DNA from: an uncultured Opitutia bacterium
Lineage (GTDB): Bacteria; Verrucomicrobiota; Verrucomicrobiia; Opitutales; UBA953
Direction: 5' to 3'
DNA length: 13,673 bases
Assembly: GCA_937875975.1 (NCBI GenBank)
Contig: CALEEU010000053.1
Span: forward strand, 1 to 13,673
Part shown: one piece after another, positions 6,355 to 12,883 of the stretch
How the letters are laid out: every line of letters starts with the position of its first letter
Position numbering within the stretch: position 1 is the first letter of the stretch
The notes under the pieces: model-generated
Told to the model about the DNA's origin: nothing
The model's database searches: none
The model's input: only the letters and a program-made list of their open reading frames with translations
Translations under genes and position numbers: made by a program

Positions 6355-8061
6355 TCAGCGGAACGACTTCTTCCGCCAGGCGGCGTCAGCTTCGCGGTCG
6401 GTGCGGAATTCGATGACGCGGACGCCCTTGCCGCGGACTTCGAGCAGACGACGTAGGTCGTTCCAGCCGTCGGCGAGGTCGTGACGTACTTTATGTGCGG
6501 CGCAGAGCTTGCCGAGGTCGGTCGCCTGCGGGGTGCCCCAGAGCTGTTCGAAGCGAGCGCTCTGCGCGACGGCGAGGTGATTGAAGATGCCGCCGCCTTG
6601 GTTGTTGATCACGACGACCGTGAGGTCGCCGCGGTGGCCGTAAGCGGAGAGCAGGGCGTTGCTGTCGTGCAGGAAAGTCAGGTCGCCGCAGAGGAGCACC
6701 GTGCGCTTGCCGTCGAGCGAAGCGCCGAGCGCGGTCGAGACCGTGCCGTCGATGCCGTTGGCGCCGCGATTAGTGAGCACTTCCGGTCCCGGGCCGGGCG
6801 GATGGTAGAACCACTCGACGTCGCGGATCGGCATGCTGCTACCGACGAAGAGGCGATCGTCCGGACCGAGGGCTTCATCAAGCAGCGCGACGACGCGCCC
6901 CTCGAAGGGCCAGTCGACATTCACAATGCGCGTGAGTTTCTTGGCGGCGGCTTTCTGGGCCGTCTGCCAGGCCTTAGCGTAAGGGGTAGACTTCGCCGAA
7001 ACCTTGTCGCCCGAAGGTACGAGCTGGCCGTCAAGGCGGCTCCAGCGCGAATGCGTCGGGTCAGTGTTCTCACCGGCGCGGCCGAGTTGAATCACGGTGA
7101 TGTCGCCGTCTTTGAGCCAAGCGCGCAGGACCTTGCTGGTCGGGAGCGGACCGACGAAGACCGCGGCCTGCGGACGCAGCGCCTTGGCGGCTTTGGCGTC
7201 GCGGAGAATGAGGTCGTAGCCCGAGACGAGCGACGCATCGCCGGAAAGGTCGCCACGGAGCGTGCCCGCGCCGTCGGCGAGGATCGGCCAGCCGGTCAGT
7301 TGGGAAAGTTCGCGGAGAGCCGTGGCGCTTTCGTCGCGGTCTTCGAAGGCATAAGGGCCGACCACGATGACGCCGCGTTCGGTCTTCGACAGCAGGCTGG
7401 CCACCGTGGCGGGTGTGAGGGTCGGGCGGACGATGCCGCAGGGCGGGATGGACGTGAAGGTCTCGAGGTTCAGGCCCGTGGGCGCCTTGAAGCCCTTTTC
7501 GGCATCCGAGGGGGCGAGAGGGTCGCGGAAGGGCAGATTGAGGTGTACCGGGCCAGCCAGAGGGCCCTGCGAGCGCTGCCAGGCATCGACCAGGAGCTGA
7601 CGCCAGTGGCGGAGGAGGGTTAGGTCGGTCGAAGGCGCGGCGGCCTCGGTGGCCCAGACGGGATAGGCGCCATAGATTCCGTTCTGGGTGATCGTCTGGC
7701 CCGAGTGGCATTCGCGGAGTTCCGGCGGACGATCGGCGGTCAGGACGAGCAGAGGCGTGGCGGCGAGGCGGGCTTCGACGACGGCCGGCAGGTAATTGGC
7801 AGCCGCGGTGCCGGAGGTGCAGAGTAGGGCGGCGGGCTGGCCGGTGGCCTTGGCGATGCCTAGGGCGATGAAGCCGGCCGATCGTTCGTCAAGCGCGACC
7901 GTCACATGGAGGCCGGCGGATTCGGCGAAGGCATGGGCCAGCGGCGTCGAGCGCGAGCCGGGCGAGATCACCACGTGCGTGAGGCCGAGGCGGCGGAGCG
8001 TGCGCACGCCCACGTCGGCCCAGAGGGCGTTCGTGTTCAGGTGCTTGGTCGCGCGAGCCAT
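6355..8061 (-). CDS. menD: MenD, SEPHCHC synthase (menaquinone biosynthesis)
   Basis: Thiamine-diphosphate enzyme that condenses isochorismate with 2-oxoglutarate-derived succinic semialdehyde, giving SEPHCHC (2-succinyl-5-enolpyruvyl-6-hydroxy-3-cyclohexene-1-carboxylate), the first committed step of the classical menaquinone route. The 568-residue protein has SPGSRSTPL at 33-41, the catalytic glutamate Glu59 in DERSAGF, GTAAANYLPAVVEA at 84-97, TADRPPELR at 108-116, QTITQNGIYG at 122-131, GANGIDGTVSTALG at 433-446, and the ThDP/Mg motif running from GDLTFLHD at 459 to NNQGGG at 486-491. Length and motif order fit MenD well. The start could instead be TTG at 8073, four codons upstream; I prefer ATG 8061. 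No other men gene is nearby. It is divergent from the PH-like gene across 92 nt, and the leader holds a 5-bp GACAG/CTGTC hairpin (8078-8094). Confidence 0.96.
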   Translation of the reverse strand: MARATKHLNTNALWADVGVRTLRRLGLTHVVISPGSRSTPLAHAFAESAGLHVTVALDERSAGFIALGIAKATGQPAALLCTSGTAAANYLPAVVEARLAATPLLVLTADRPPELRECHSGQTITQNGIYGAYPVWATEAAAPSTDLTLLRHWRQLLVDAWQRSQGPLAGPVHLNLPFRDPLAPSDAEKGFKAPTGLNLETFTSIPPCGIVRPTLTPATVASLLSKTERGVIVVGPYAFEDRDESATALRELSQLTGWPILADGAGTLRGDLSGDASLVSGYDLILRDAKAAKALRPQAAVFVGPLPTSKVLRAWLKDGDITVIQLGRAGENTDPTHSRWSRLDGQLVPSGDKVSAKSTPYAKAWQTAQKAAAKKLTRIVNVDWPFEGRVVALLDEALGPDDRLFVGSSMPIRDVEWFYHPPGPGPEVLTNRGANGIDGTVSTALGASLDGKRTVLLCGDLTFLHDSNALLSAYGHRGDLTVVVINNQGGGIFNHLAVAQSARFEQLWGTPQATDLGKLCAAHKVRHDLADGWNDLRRLLEVRGKGVRVIEFRTDREADAAWRKKSFR

Positions 8062-8153
8062 GCCGACAGGCAATCCCGACAGGGCGGGGCTGTCCAGCGT
8101 GGGCTTGGTTTTGAGTTTAAGCCCGGCCGATTAGCCCTACGTTTTAACGTCAA

Positions 8154-8492
8154 ATGGAGGTCTTCCTGCATCTGCTGCCCCTGCTCGGGTCCTTGGCGTT
8201 CACGGGCCTCCTGGTCCATGCGATCTTCTGGGGGATGACGTTCACCATCGACGAGGCCTTCGTGCGCGTGCGCGTCTACGGCTGGACCGCGCGCAAGGTC
8301 GCGCTCAGCGACATCGAGTGGGCGGCACAAGATTGGTGCTTCTGGAATGAGCATTATACCCACACCGTGAACCCGAAGCAGATGATCCTGCTGCATCGCC
8401 GCACCGGTGTGTTCAAGAATTTCCTCATCAGTCCGCCGTCGCCGCCGGAGTTTCTGAAGGAACTCGCTGCCCGTGGGGTGACGGTTCGTTAA
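8154..8492 (+). CDS. Small membrane-anchored protein with PH-like domain
   Basis: A 112-residue protein that I do not recognise as a named gene. Residues about 4-29 form one hydrophobic helix (LHLLPLLGSLAFTGLLVHAIFW). The rest looks like a bacterial PH-type beta domain: FTIDEAFVRVRVYGWTARKVALSDIEWA at about 30-57 reads as two strands and the step typical of bPH proteins, and the end (FLISPPSPPEFLKELAARG) resembles the ISPxxPxxFLxxL C-terminal helix of that family. It probably sits in the inner membrane with the domain in the cytoplasm; no function can be given. The upstream gap has a 6-bp GGGCTT/AAGCCC hairpin (8101-8124). The stop is 5 nt before the next gene, suggesting coexpression. No Shine-Dalgarno precedes the ATG. 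Confidence 0.75.
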   Translation: MEVFLHLLPLLGSLAFTGLLVHAIFWGMTFTIDEAFVRVRVYGWTARKVALSDIEWAAQDWCFWNEHYTHTVNPKQMILLHRRTGVFKNFLISPPSPPEFLKELAARGVTVR

Positions 8493-8497
8493 ACTTT

Positions 8498-9334
8498 ATG
8501 CGCTCACTCTTCGCTTTCTTCTGTTCCGCTGTCGCGCTTCTCGCCGCGGACCGACCGCCATTCTTCGCGATGGATACCGCAGCACGTCTCGAGCCGACGG
8601 AATGTGCGCAAGTGCTCGCCGATCTCGGCTACGCGGGCTTGGGTGGTCGTCCGGCGTCGGCTAAGGCGCATGCCGCCGCGCTGCAGAGCAAGGGCCTCGT
8701 CTTCTTCAACGGCTACCACGTCACGAACTTCGGGTATGGCCAGACGGAGCTACCGGGTGATCTCACCAAAGTCGTCGACAATCTGGCCGGTACCGGGAGT
8801 ACGCTTTGGCTGGGTATCAATAAGGTAGCTTTCCCGGCCGGGGTGAAGGCCGGTCCTGAATACGGCGACACGATCGTCCTGCCTCAGCTCAAGCAGCTCT
8901 TGGCCTACGCGAAGCCCAAGGGCGTGAAGGTCTCACTTTATCCGCATACTGGCTTCTGGGCGGCGCAGTTCGAGGTCTGCCTGCGGGTCGCGAACAAGGT
9001 CGACGACCCGAACTTGGGCGTGACCTTCAATCTCTGCCATTGGCTCAAAGTCGAAGGATCCGAGCGCGATTCATTGCCGCTCATCAAGGAGGCTCTGCCG
9101 CGGTTGAACTTCATCACGATCAATGGCGCCGATACGGGCGACACGCAGAAGCTGGGTTGGGATAAGCTCATCCAGCCGCTCGGCCGTGGGTCGTATGATG
9201 TCGGTGCGTTCGTCGCCAAGACCCGCGCCGCCGGCTATCGCGGACCGTTCGGCTTCCAGGGCTTTGGGATCAAAATGGATTCCAAGGAGCTGCTGAAGGA
9301 GACGATGGAGGGCTGGAGGAAGATTGCCAAGTAA
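8498..9334 (+). CDS. Secreted sugar phosphate isomerase/epimerase-like TIM-barrel protein
   Basis: A 278-residue protein of the xylose-isomerase-like TIM-barrel (AP endonuclease 2) superfamily. It starts with a short signal peptide, MRSLFAFFCSAVALLA, with cleavage near residue 16-17. The barrel pattern follows: ALQSKGLVFFNGYH at about 61-74, SLYPHTGFW at 146-154 with His150, GVTFNLCHWLKVEG at 174-187 with His181, and FITINGADTGD at 205-215. The position near the end that often carries the last metal-ligand glutamate reads GFQGFG, with Gln254 in its place. Such proteins isomerise or epimerise sugars or cyclitols, and exported versions are common in Verrucomicrobiota and Planctomycetota; the substrate is unknown. 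It follows the PH-like gene by 5 nt. The GGGGTA array of element B begins directly at its TAA stop. Confidence 0.8.
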   Translation: MRSLFAFFCSAVALLAADRPPFFAMDTAARLEPTECAQVLADLGYAGLGGRPASAKAHAAALQSKGLVFFNGYHVTNFGYGQTELPGDLTKVVDNLAGTGSTLWLGINKVAFPAGVKAGPEYGDTIVLPQLKQLLAYAKPKGVKVSLYPHTGFWAAQFEVCLRVANKVDDPNLGVTFNLCHWLKVEGSERDSLPLIKEALPRLNFITINGADTGDTQKLGWDKLIQPLGRGSYDVGAFVAKTRAAGYRGPFGFQGFGIKMDSKELLKETMEGWRKIAK

Positions 9335-9445
9335 GGGGTTGGGGTAGGGGTAGGGGTAGTTGCCATGCACGGTAGAACCAAAGCCAGTTGCGATTGAGAT
9401 AGGGAGCTTCAGATGGTCCTAGTCTGGAAGCCTACCCCTACCCCT
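9335..9445. repeat. Inverted element with 6-mer tandem-repeat arms (GGGGTA), copy B
   Basis: Left arm 9335-9359 has four GGGG runs separated by TT, TA and TA, then TAG. Right arm 9433-9445 has only two TACCCC units plus T. The spacer (9360-9432, 73 nt) has an imperfect hairpin whose right strand is TCTGGAAG (about 9407-9430) and opens with TTGCCATGCACG, close to TTGCCATCACG at the start of the copy A spacer. It lies between convergent genes, flush with the stop of the TIM-barrel gene and 8 nt from the terminator hairpin of the DUF3500 gene. Confidence 0.75.
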
Positions 9446-9453
9446 CGAAATAA

Positions 9454-9477
9454 AAACCCCCGGTGGCCCGGGGGTTT
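9454..9477 (-). terminator. Intrinsic terminator of the DUF3500 gene
   Basis: Perfect 10-bp GC-rich stem (AAACCCCCGG/CCGGGGGTTT) with a 4-nt loop. Read on the minus strand it follows the DUF3500 stop by about 21 nt and is trailed by TTTTTATTT, a textbook rho-independent terminator. On the plus strand it has a short T-rich tail (TTTGTT), so it may also stop readthrough from the TIM-barrel gene. Confidence 0.9.
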
Positions 9478-9498
9478 GTTGGAAGCCTTTAGTCAGGC

Positions 9499-10551
9499 TT
9501 ACTTATGGCCCTTGGCGTGTTCGGCGAGCGGGTCGTAACCGAAGTCCTTCTTCAGGTCGCGCCAGGAGGCGTGGACGTGGTTGGCGCCGTTCTGGAAGTT
9601 GGCGAACTCGAGGAGGAAGGTCGGGCCCTGGATGCTGAAGTAGTGGGCTTCGCCGGCTTCGGTGCCGCCGTTGTAACCGAAGAAGAGCTGGTCTTCCGGG
9701 GTCTTGGTGATGGCGATCATTTCCTGGAGGGCGAAGTCGGCGCGCGCGCGGCCGACGTATTCGGCGATGATCGTGCCGGCCAGTTTCTTCTGCTCGGCGG
9801 TGAGGGCGGAGAAGGCGATGCCCTTATGCTTGATGAGGCCGTTGGCCTTCTGCTTGTTGCCCGTGATGACGTCCTTCGGGGTCTGACCCGGGATGAAGCC
9901 GGTCTTGCGCTGTTCGGCGGTGAGGGACTTGGCGAGGGCGCGGCCGGCGGCGTCTTCGGTCTCGAGGAGTTCGAAGCCGACGAGGCCGGGGAAGGTGTCG
10001 GCGACGTTCTTCGTGTCAGCCTTCACCTGTCCCGGGTTGGTGCCGAGGAAGGAAGGCGTCGAACTGACGAGCTCGCCGTCGACGATCGTGAAGTTCGTGG
10101 AGAGGTGGTGGCCTTCCCAGCGGAAGCCCCAGGTTCCCTTGGCGTCGGGCTTGCCGAAGATCGACACGAAGTAATTCTCGGCATCGCGCTTGTTGGCGCC
10201 CTTGCCTTCTTCGATGAGGAAGAGGAGGTATTCGAGAGCCATGACGGACTCGACCTTCATGTGGCCGCGCTGGCTGAGGGAGACGGAGAGGAGGGCCTGG
10301 GCGAAGTGGCGCTGGCCGGGATTCATTTCCTTGAGCGGCAGGCCCTTGCGGGTGGCCGGGACGAAGATCCAGTTCGTGCGCTCGGCGTCATCGAACTTGA
10401 AGGCGGCCTTGGCGCGCTGGGCTTCGGTGAGGGAGCCCAGGAAGGCGTTGGCGGACTTGGCCATTTCTTCGCCGGCGGTGTGGCCGAAGGCGGCGGGGAC
10501 GGCGGCGGCCAGGAGGCACAGCGCGCTGAGGAGGCGGGTGAGGGTACGCAT
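9499..10551 (-). CDS. Secreted DUF3500 family protein
   Basis: A 350-residue exported protein of the DUF3500 family, whose function I do not know. MRTLTRLLSALCLLAAAVPAAFG is a clear signal peptide (cleavage about residue 20-24). The family core is easy to see: a helical N-terminal part with FLGSLTEAQR at 37-46, YFVSIFGKPDAKGTWGFRWEGHHLSTNFT spanning about 127-155 with the His148-His149 pair, TPSFLGTNP at 165-173, and a C-terminal segment with GEAHYF and NHVHASWRDL (His325, His327) near 324-333. The conserved histidines could suggest metal binding, which is inference only. I chose ATG 10551 because the signal peptide starts there; the open frame to 10755 would run through the 8-mer element. 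It is monocistronic in appearance, with its own terminator. Two hairpins (10581-10595 and 10608-10632) lie in its leader. Confidence 0.88.
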   Translation of the reverse strand: MRTLTRLLSALCLLAAAVPAAFGHTAGEEMAKSANAFLGSLTEAQRAKAAFKFDDAERTNWIFVPATRKGLPLKEMNPGQRHFAQALLSVSLSQRGHMKVESVMALEYLLFLIEEGKGANKRDAENYFVSIFGKPDAKGTWGFRWEGHHLSTNFTIVDGELVSSTPSFLGTNPGQVKADTKNVADTFPGLVGFELLETEDAAGRALAKSLTAEQRKTGFIPGQTPKDVITGNKQKANGLIKHKGIAFSALTAEQKKLAGTIIAEYVGRARADFALQEMIAITKTPEDQLFFGYNGGTEAGEAHYFSIQGPTFLLEFANFQNGANHVHASWRDLKKDFGYDPLAEHAKGHK

Positions 10552-10580
10552 GAGGGGTGTCAGGTGAGGACAGGGGTGTA

Positions 10581-10632
10581 AGGGAAGGGTTCCCTCAGAG
10601 CCAGAAGGGAATGGCGACGAAGTCGCCATTCC
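10581..10632. other. Two perfect hairpins in the DUF3500 leader
   Basis: The first is a 6-bp stem AGGGAA/TTCCCT with a GGG loop (10581-10595). The second is a perfect 11-bp stem GGAATGGCGAC/GTCGCCATTCC with a 3-nt loop (10608-10632), ending exactly where the left 8-mer arm begins. Either could act in the DUF3500 5' leader or as a downstream stop for the ABC-F transcript. Neither has a T tract. Confidence 0.6.
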
Positions 10633-10763
10633 GTGCAAAAGTGCATCGGTGCAAAGGTGCAAAAGTGATAAAACAGGCCTCTTAGCAGCCTGTGTTAATG
10701 GGCCTCGGTTTGGGCCACGTTTGCACCTTTGCACAGCGCAACGCGTGATTTGCACTTTTGCAC
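10633..10763. repeat. Inverted element with 8-mer tandem-repeat arms (GTGCAAAR)
   Basis: Left arm 10633-10667 is four tandem octamers (GTGCAAAA, GTGCATCG, GTGCAAAG, GTGCAAAA) plus GTG. Right arm 10716-10763 is the complementary series in the same order, with a 13-nt interruption (10735-10747) after the second octamer from its left end. Leaving out the interruption, the arms match at 31 of 35 positions. The 48-nt spacer carries a 6-bp ACAGGC/GCCTGT hairpin (10673-10693). It occupies the gap between the ABC-F and DUF3500 genes and is bracketed without any gap by hairpins at 10608-10632 and 10764-10783. Confidence 0.85.
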
Positions 10764-10783
10764 GCGAAGCCCTCAGGCTTCGC
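10764..10783 (-). terminator. Hairpin directly after the ABC-F gene
   Basis: Perfect 8-bp stem GCGAAGCC/GGCTTCGC with a 4-nt loop, 1 nt after the ABC-F stop codon on the minus strand. There is no T tract behind it, because the 8-mer arm follows at once. It is probably a transcript-end hairpin or weak terminator. Confidence 0.55.
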
Positions 10784-10784
10784 C

Positions 10785-12644
10785 TTACGTTCCCTCTGCC
10801 TCGCTCAGCTTCTGCGCGGCTTGTTCCCAGGCGGCGGTGGCGGTCTGCAGGGCGTTGATCGTGTCGCGGAGGCGGGCGTTCAATTGCGGGAGATTCGCGC
10901 CGCCGGTATAGGTGGCCGGGTCGGCCAGTTCGGCGGTGAGCTGGGCCTGCTTGGCTTCAAGGTCGGCGACCTGCTGTTCGCACTTCGTGACCTCGGTCTT
11001 CAGCTTGCGGATGTCCGAGGCGGAGGGTTTGGCGGGCGCCTTCGGCTTCTCGACCTTGGCGGCTTCTTCCTGTTTCGGGCGGGCATCGGTGAAACCAGCG
11101 GTGAGCGCGGCGCGTTCGTTGCCGGACTTGGATTTCTCGAGGTAGTAGGCGTAGTCGCCGGCGTACTGGGTCAGTCGGCCCGAGTGCACGTGCAGCACGG
11201 TCTTGGCGATCTCGCGGATAAAGTGGACGTCGTGGCTGACGAAATAGAGCGTGCCTTCGTAGGTCTTCAGGGCGGCGATGAGCGCGTCGATCGACATGAT
11301 GTCGAGGTGCGTCGTCGGTTCGTCCATGAGGAGGAAGTTCGGCGGATTGATCATCAGCTTCACCAGGGCGAGGCGGGATTTCTCACCACCGGAAAGAACC
11401 GAGACGCGCTTGTTCACGTCGTCCTTGCGGAAGAGGAACGTGCCGAGCATGCCGCGGGCCTGCTGTTCGGTGAGGCCGTTCTCCGTGGTGCGGAGTTCCA
11501 TCACGTTCTCGAGGACGGTCAGCTTCGGGTTGAGGTTGTCGACGCGGTTCTGGGCGAAGTAGCCGGTGATGACGTTGCCGCCTTCTTCGCGCACGCCGCC
11601 GTTGATCGGGATGACGCCGGCGAGGATCTTGAGCAGCGTGGACTTGCCGGCGCCGTTGGGGCCGACGAGCACCGTGCGCTGGCCGCGTTCGCATTCGAAA
11701 TTAAGGTCCTTATAGACGACGTGCTCGCCGTAGGACTGCTGGACGTGCTCGAGCTTCATGACCTTCAGGCCGGAGCGCGGAGGCTGCGGGAAGCGGAACT
11801 GGATCTTCTTCAGGTCGTCCTCGGGCTCGTCGATCGCGACCTCCTCGAGGCGGGCGATCTGCTTCTCCTTGGATTTCGCGCGGGAGGCCATGGAGGCCTT
11901 GGCGCCGAAGCGGTCGACGAACGTCTGCAGGTGCGCGATCTCGCGCTGCTGGTTCTTGAACATCGCCTGCTGGCGATCCTTGCGGGCCACGCGCTCGAGG
12001 ATGAAGTCGTCGTAGTTGCCGTTATAGCAATGGAGGCGCTGGGCGCGGAGTTCGATCGTGCCGGTGCAAAGCGCGTTGAGGAAGGCACGGTCGTGCGAGA
12101 TGACCACGAGACCTCCGGGGTAGCGCGTCAGGTAGTCCTGGAACCAGAGCAGGGCTTCGAGGTCGAGGTGATTGGTCGGTTCGTCGAGGAGCAGGAGTGT
12201 GGGCTCGCTGACGAGGAGGCGGGCGAGGTGGGCGCGCATGACCCAGCCGCCGGAGAAAGTCTTGGCGACCTTCTCATGGTCGCTCTCGCGGAAGCCGAGG
12301 CCGGCGAGAATTTTTTTCGCGCGCGGCTCGAGGGTGTAGTCGATATCCCAGTCGTCGTCGTTCTCGGGCTCGAGCTTGCCGCCGCTGGTGGCGATCTGCA
12401 GAATCGTCTCATCGCCGGCCGGCGCGCTTTCCTGGGGAAGGAAGCCGAAGTTCGCACCACGTTCCCACTCGATCAGGCCTTCGTCCGGCTGGTCTTTGCC
12501 GAGGATGATATTGAAGAGGGTGGACTTGCCGGCTCCGTTGGCCCCGACGAGTCCGAGCCGGTCCGTGCGGGCAATATTCAGCGAGACCTCCGCGAACAAG
12601 GTGCGGGGTCCGTAGGACTTGGAAAGGTTGGCAATCGTCAGCAT
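10785..12644 (-). CDS. ABC-F family ATPase (YheS/ABCF3-like)
   Basis: Soluble ABC-F protein with two ATPase domains and no membrane part. Such proteins bind the ribosomal E site and rescue or tune translation; some give antibiotic resistance. Domain 1: Walker A GANGAGKST at 34-42, signature FSGGW at 130-134, Walker B LLLLDEP at 150-156 followed by TNHLD, H-loop His184. An interdomain linker rich in charged helices spans about 215-290. Domain 2: Walker A GPNGAGKST at 328-336, signature LSGGEK at 417-422, LLMDEPTTHLD at 438-448, His471. A Lys/Pro/Ala-rich stretch leads to a C-terminal coiled coil (about 545-619). FSGGW in the first domain fits the YheS/ABCF branch better than Uup (LSGG). All catalytic residues are intact in 619 residues. 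No resistance role can be inferred. It lies downstream of nadK on the same strand, separated by a terminator and element C. Confidence 0.93.
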   Translation of the reverse strand: MLTIANLSKSYGPRTLFAEVSLNIARTDRLGLVGANGAGKSTLFNIILGKDQPDEGLIEWERGANFGFLPQESAPAGDETILQIATSGGKLEPENDDDWDIDYTLEPRAKKILAGLGFRESDHEKVAKTFSGGWVMRAHLARLLVSEPTLLLLDEPTNHLDLEALLWFQDYLTRYPGGLVVISHDRAFLNALCTGTIELRAQRLHCYNGNYDDFILERVARKDRQQAMFKNQQREIAHLQTFVDRFGAKASMASRAKSKEKQIARLEEVAIDEPEDDLKKIQFRFPQPPRSGLKVMKLEHVQQSYGEHVVYKDLNFECERGQRTVLVGPNGAGKSTLLKILAGVIPINGGVREEGGNVITGYFAQNRVDNLNPKLTVLENVMELRTTENGLTEQQARGMLGTFLFRKDDVNKRVSVLSGGEKSRLALVKLMINPPNFLLMDEPTTHLDIMSIDALIAALKTYEGTLYFVSHDVHFIREIAKTVLHVHSGRLTQYAGDYAYYLEKSKSGNERAALTAGFTDARPKQEEAAKVEKPKAPAKPSASDIRKLKTEVTKCEQQVADLEAKQAQLTAELADPATYTGGANLPQLNARLRDTINALQTATAAWEQAAQKLSEAEGT

Positions 12645-12687
12645 CGAAGGGGCGTTAAAGGGCAGACAGACGCAGAGGTCAATGGGT

Positions 12688-12846
12688 TAGGGGTAGGGGT
12701 GGGGGTAGGGGTAGGCCAGGGAGCAACGCGATGGCTGCATCGATGACAGATGACGGATGGCTGAATCGATGGGGCTACCGCTAGTCTCCAAGACCTAGGT
12801 CGGGGCGGAATTACCTACCCCGACCCCTATCCCTACCCCTACCCCT
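12688..12846. repeat. Inverted element with 6-mer tandem-repeat arms (GGGGTA), copy C
   Basis: Left arm 12688-12715 is four TAGGGG-type units (the third is TGGGGG) plus TAGG. Right arm 12816-12846 is five complementary units plus T, with GACCCC as the second unit, exactly as in copy A and of identical length (31 nt). The arms match at 24 of 27 positions. The 100-nt spacer has a 5-bp hairpin CGATG/CATCG with a 4-nt loop (12729-12742), a 7-bp CATCGAT/ATCGATG inverted pair with a long loop (from 12738), and CTAGTCT/AGACCTAG (12781-12798, one bulge). The right arm ends exactly where the nadK terminator stem begins. Confidence 0.85.
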
Positions 12847-12883
12847 GTGGAGTTGAGGCGGGCTTCGCCCGCCTTAGCTCCAC
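12847..12883 (-). terminator. nadK terminator hairpin overlapping its stop codon
   Basis: Outer stem GTGGAG/CTCCAC and inner stem AGGCGGGC/GCCCGCCT with a 3-nt loop; the three bases between them can pair with G-U help, giving a nearly continuous 17-bp stem. The nadK TAA (12876-12874) lies inside the stem. There is no T tract, because the C-rich repeat arm (G-rich in the nadK transcript) follows at once. Confidence 0.65.

Noticed and set aside
6481..7623. 380-codon open frame antisense to menD
   Set aside because: Composition-biased shadow of a full-length MenD with all ThDP motifs.
8101..8140. Sigma-70-like promoter for the PH-like gene
   Set aside because: TTGGTT with a 17-nt spacer to CGATTA matches the consensus too poorly (about half of each hexamer) to call.
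10552..10755. 68-codon upstream extension of the DUF3500 gene
   Set aside because: It crosses the 8-mer element and hairpins and would bury the signal peptide; ATG 10551 gives a clean exported protein.
10758..12746. 662-codon open frame antisense to the ABC-F gene
   Set aside because: Same codon-bias artefact; the ABC-F frame has every expected motif, and the antisense translation is a composition-biased Gly/Glu/Val/Leu string.
4641..12846. CRISPR array or telomere-like sequence made by the GGGGTA arrays
   Set aside because: Units are directly tandem without spacers and occur as inverted pairs in separate gaps, so they are not CRISPR; similarity to telomeric G-rich repeats is only superficial in an internal chromosomal segment.
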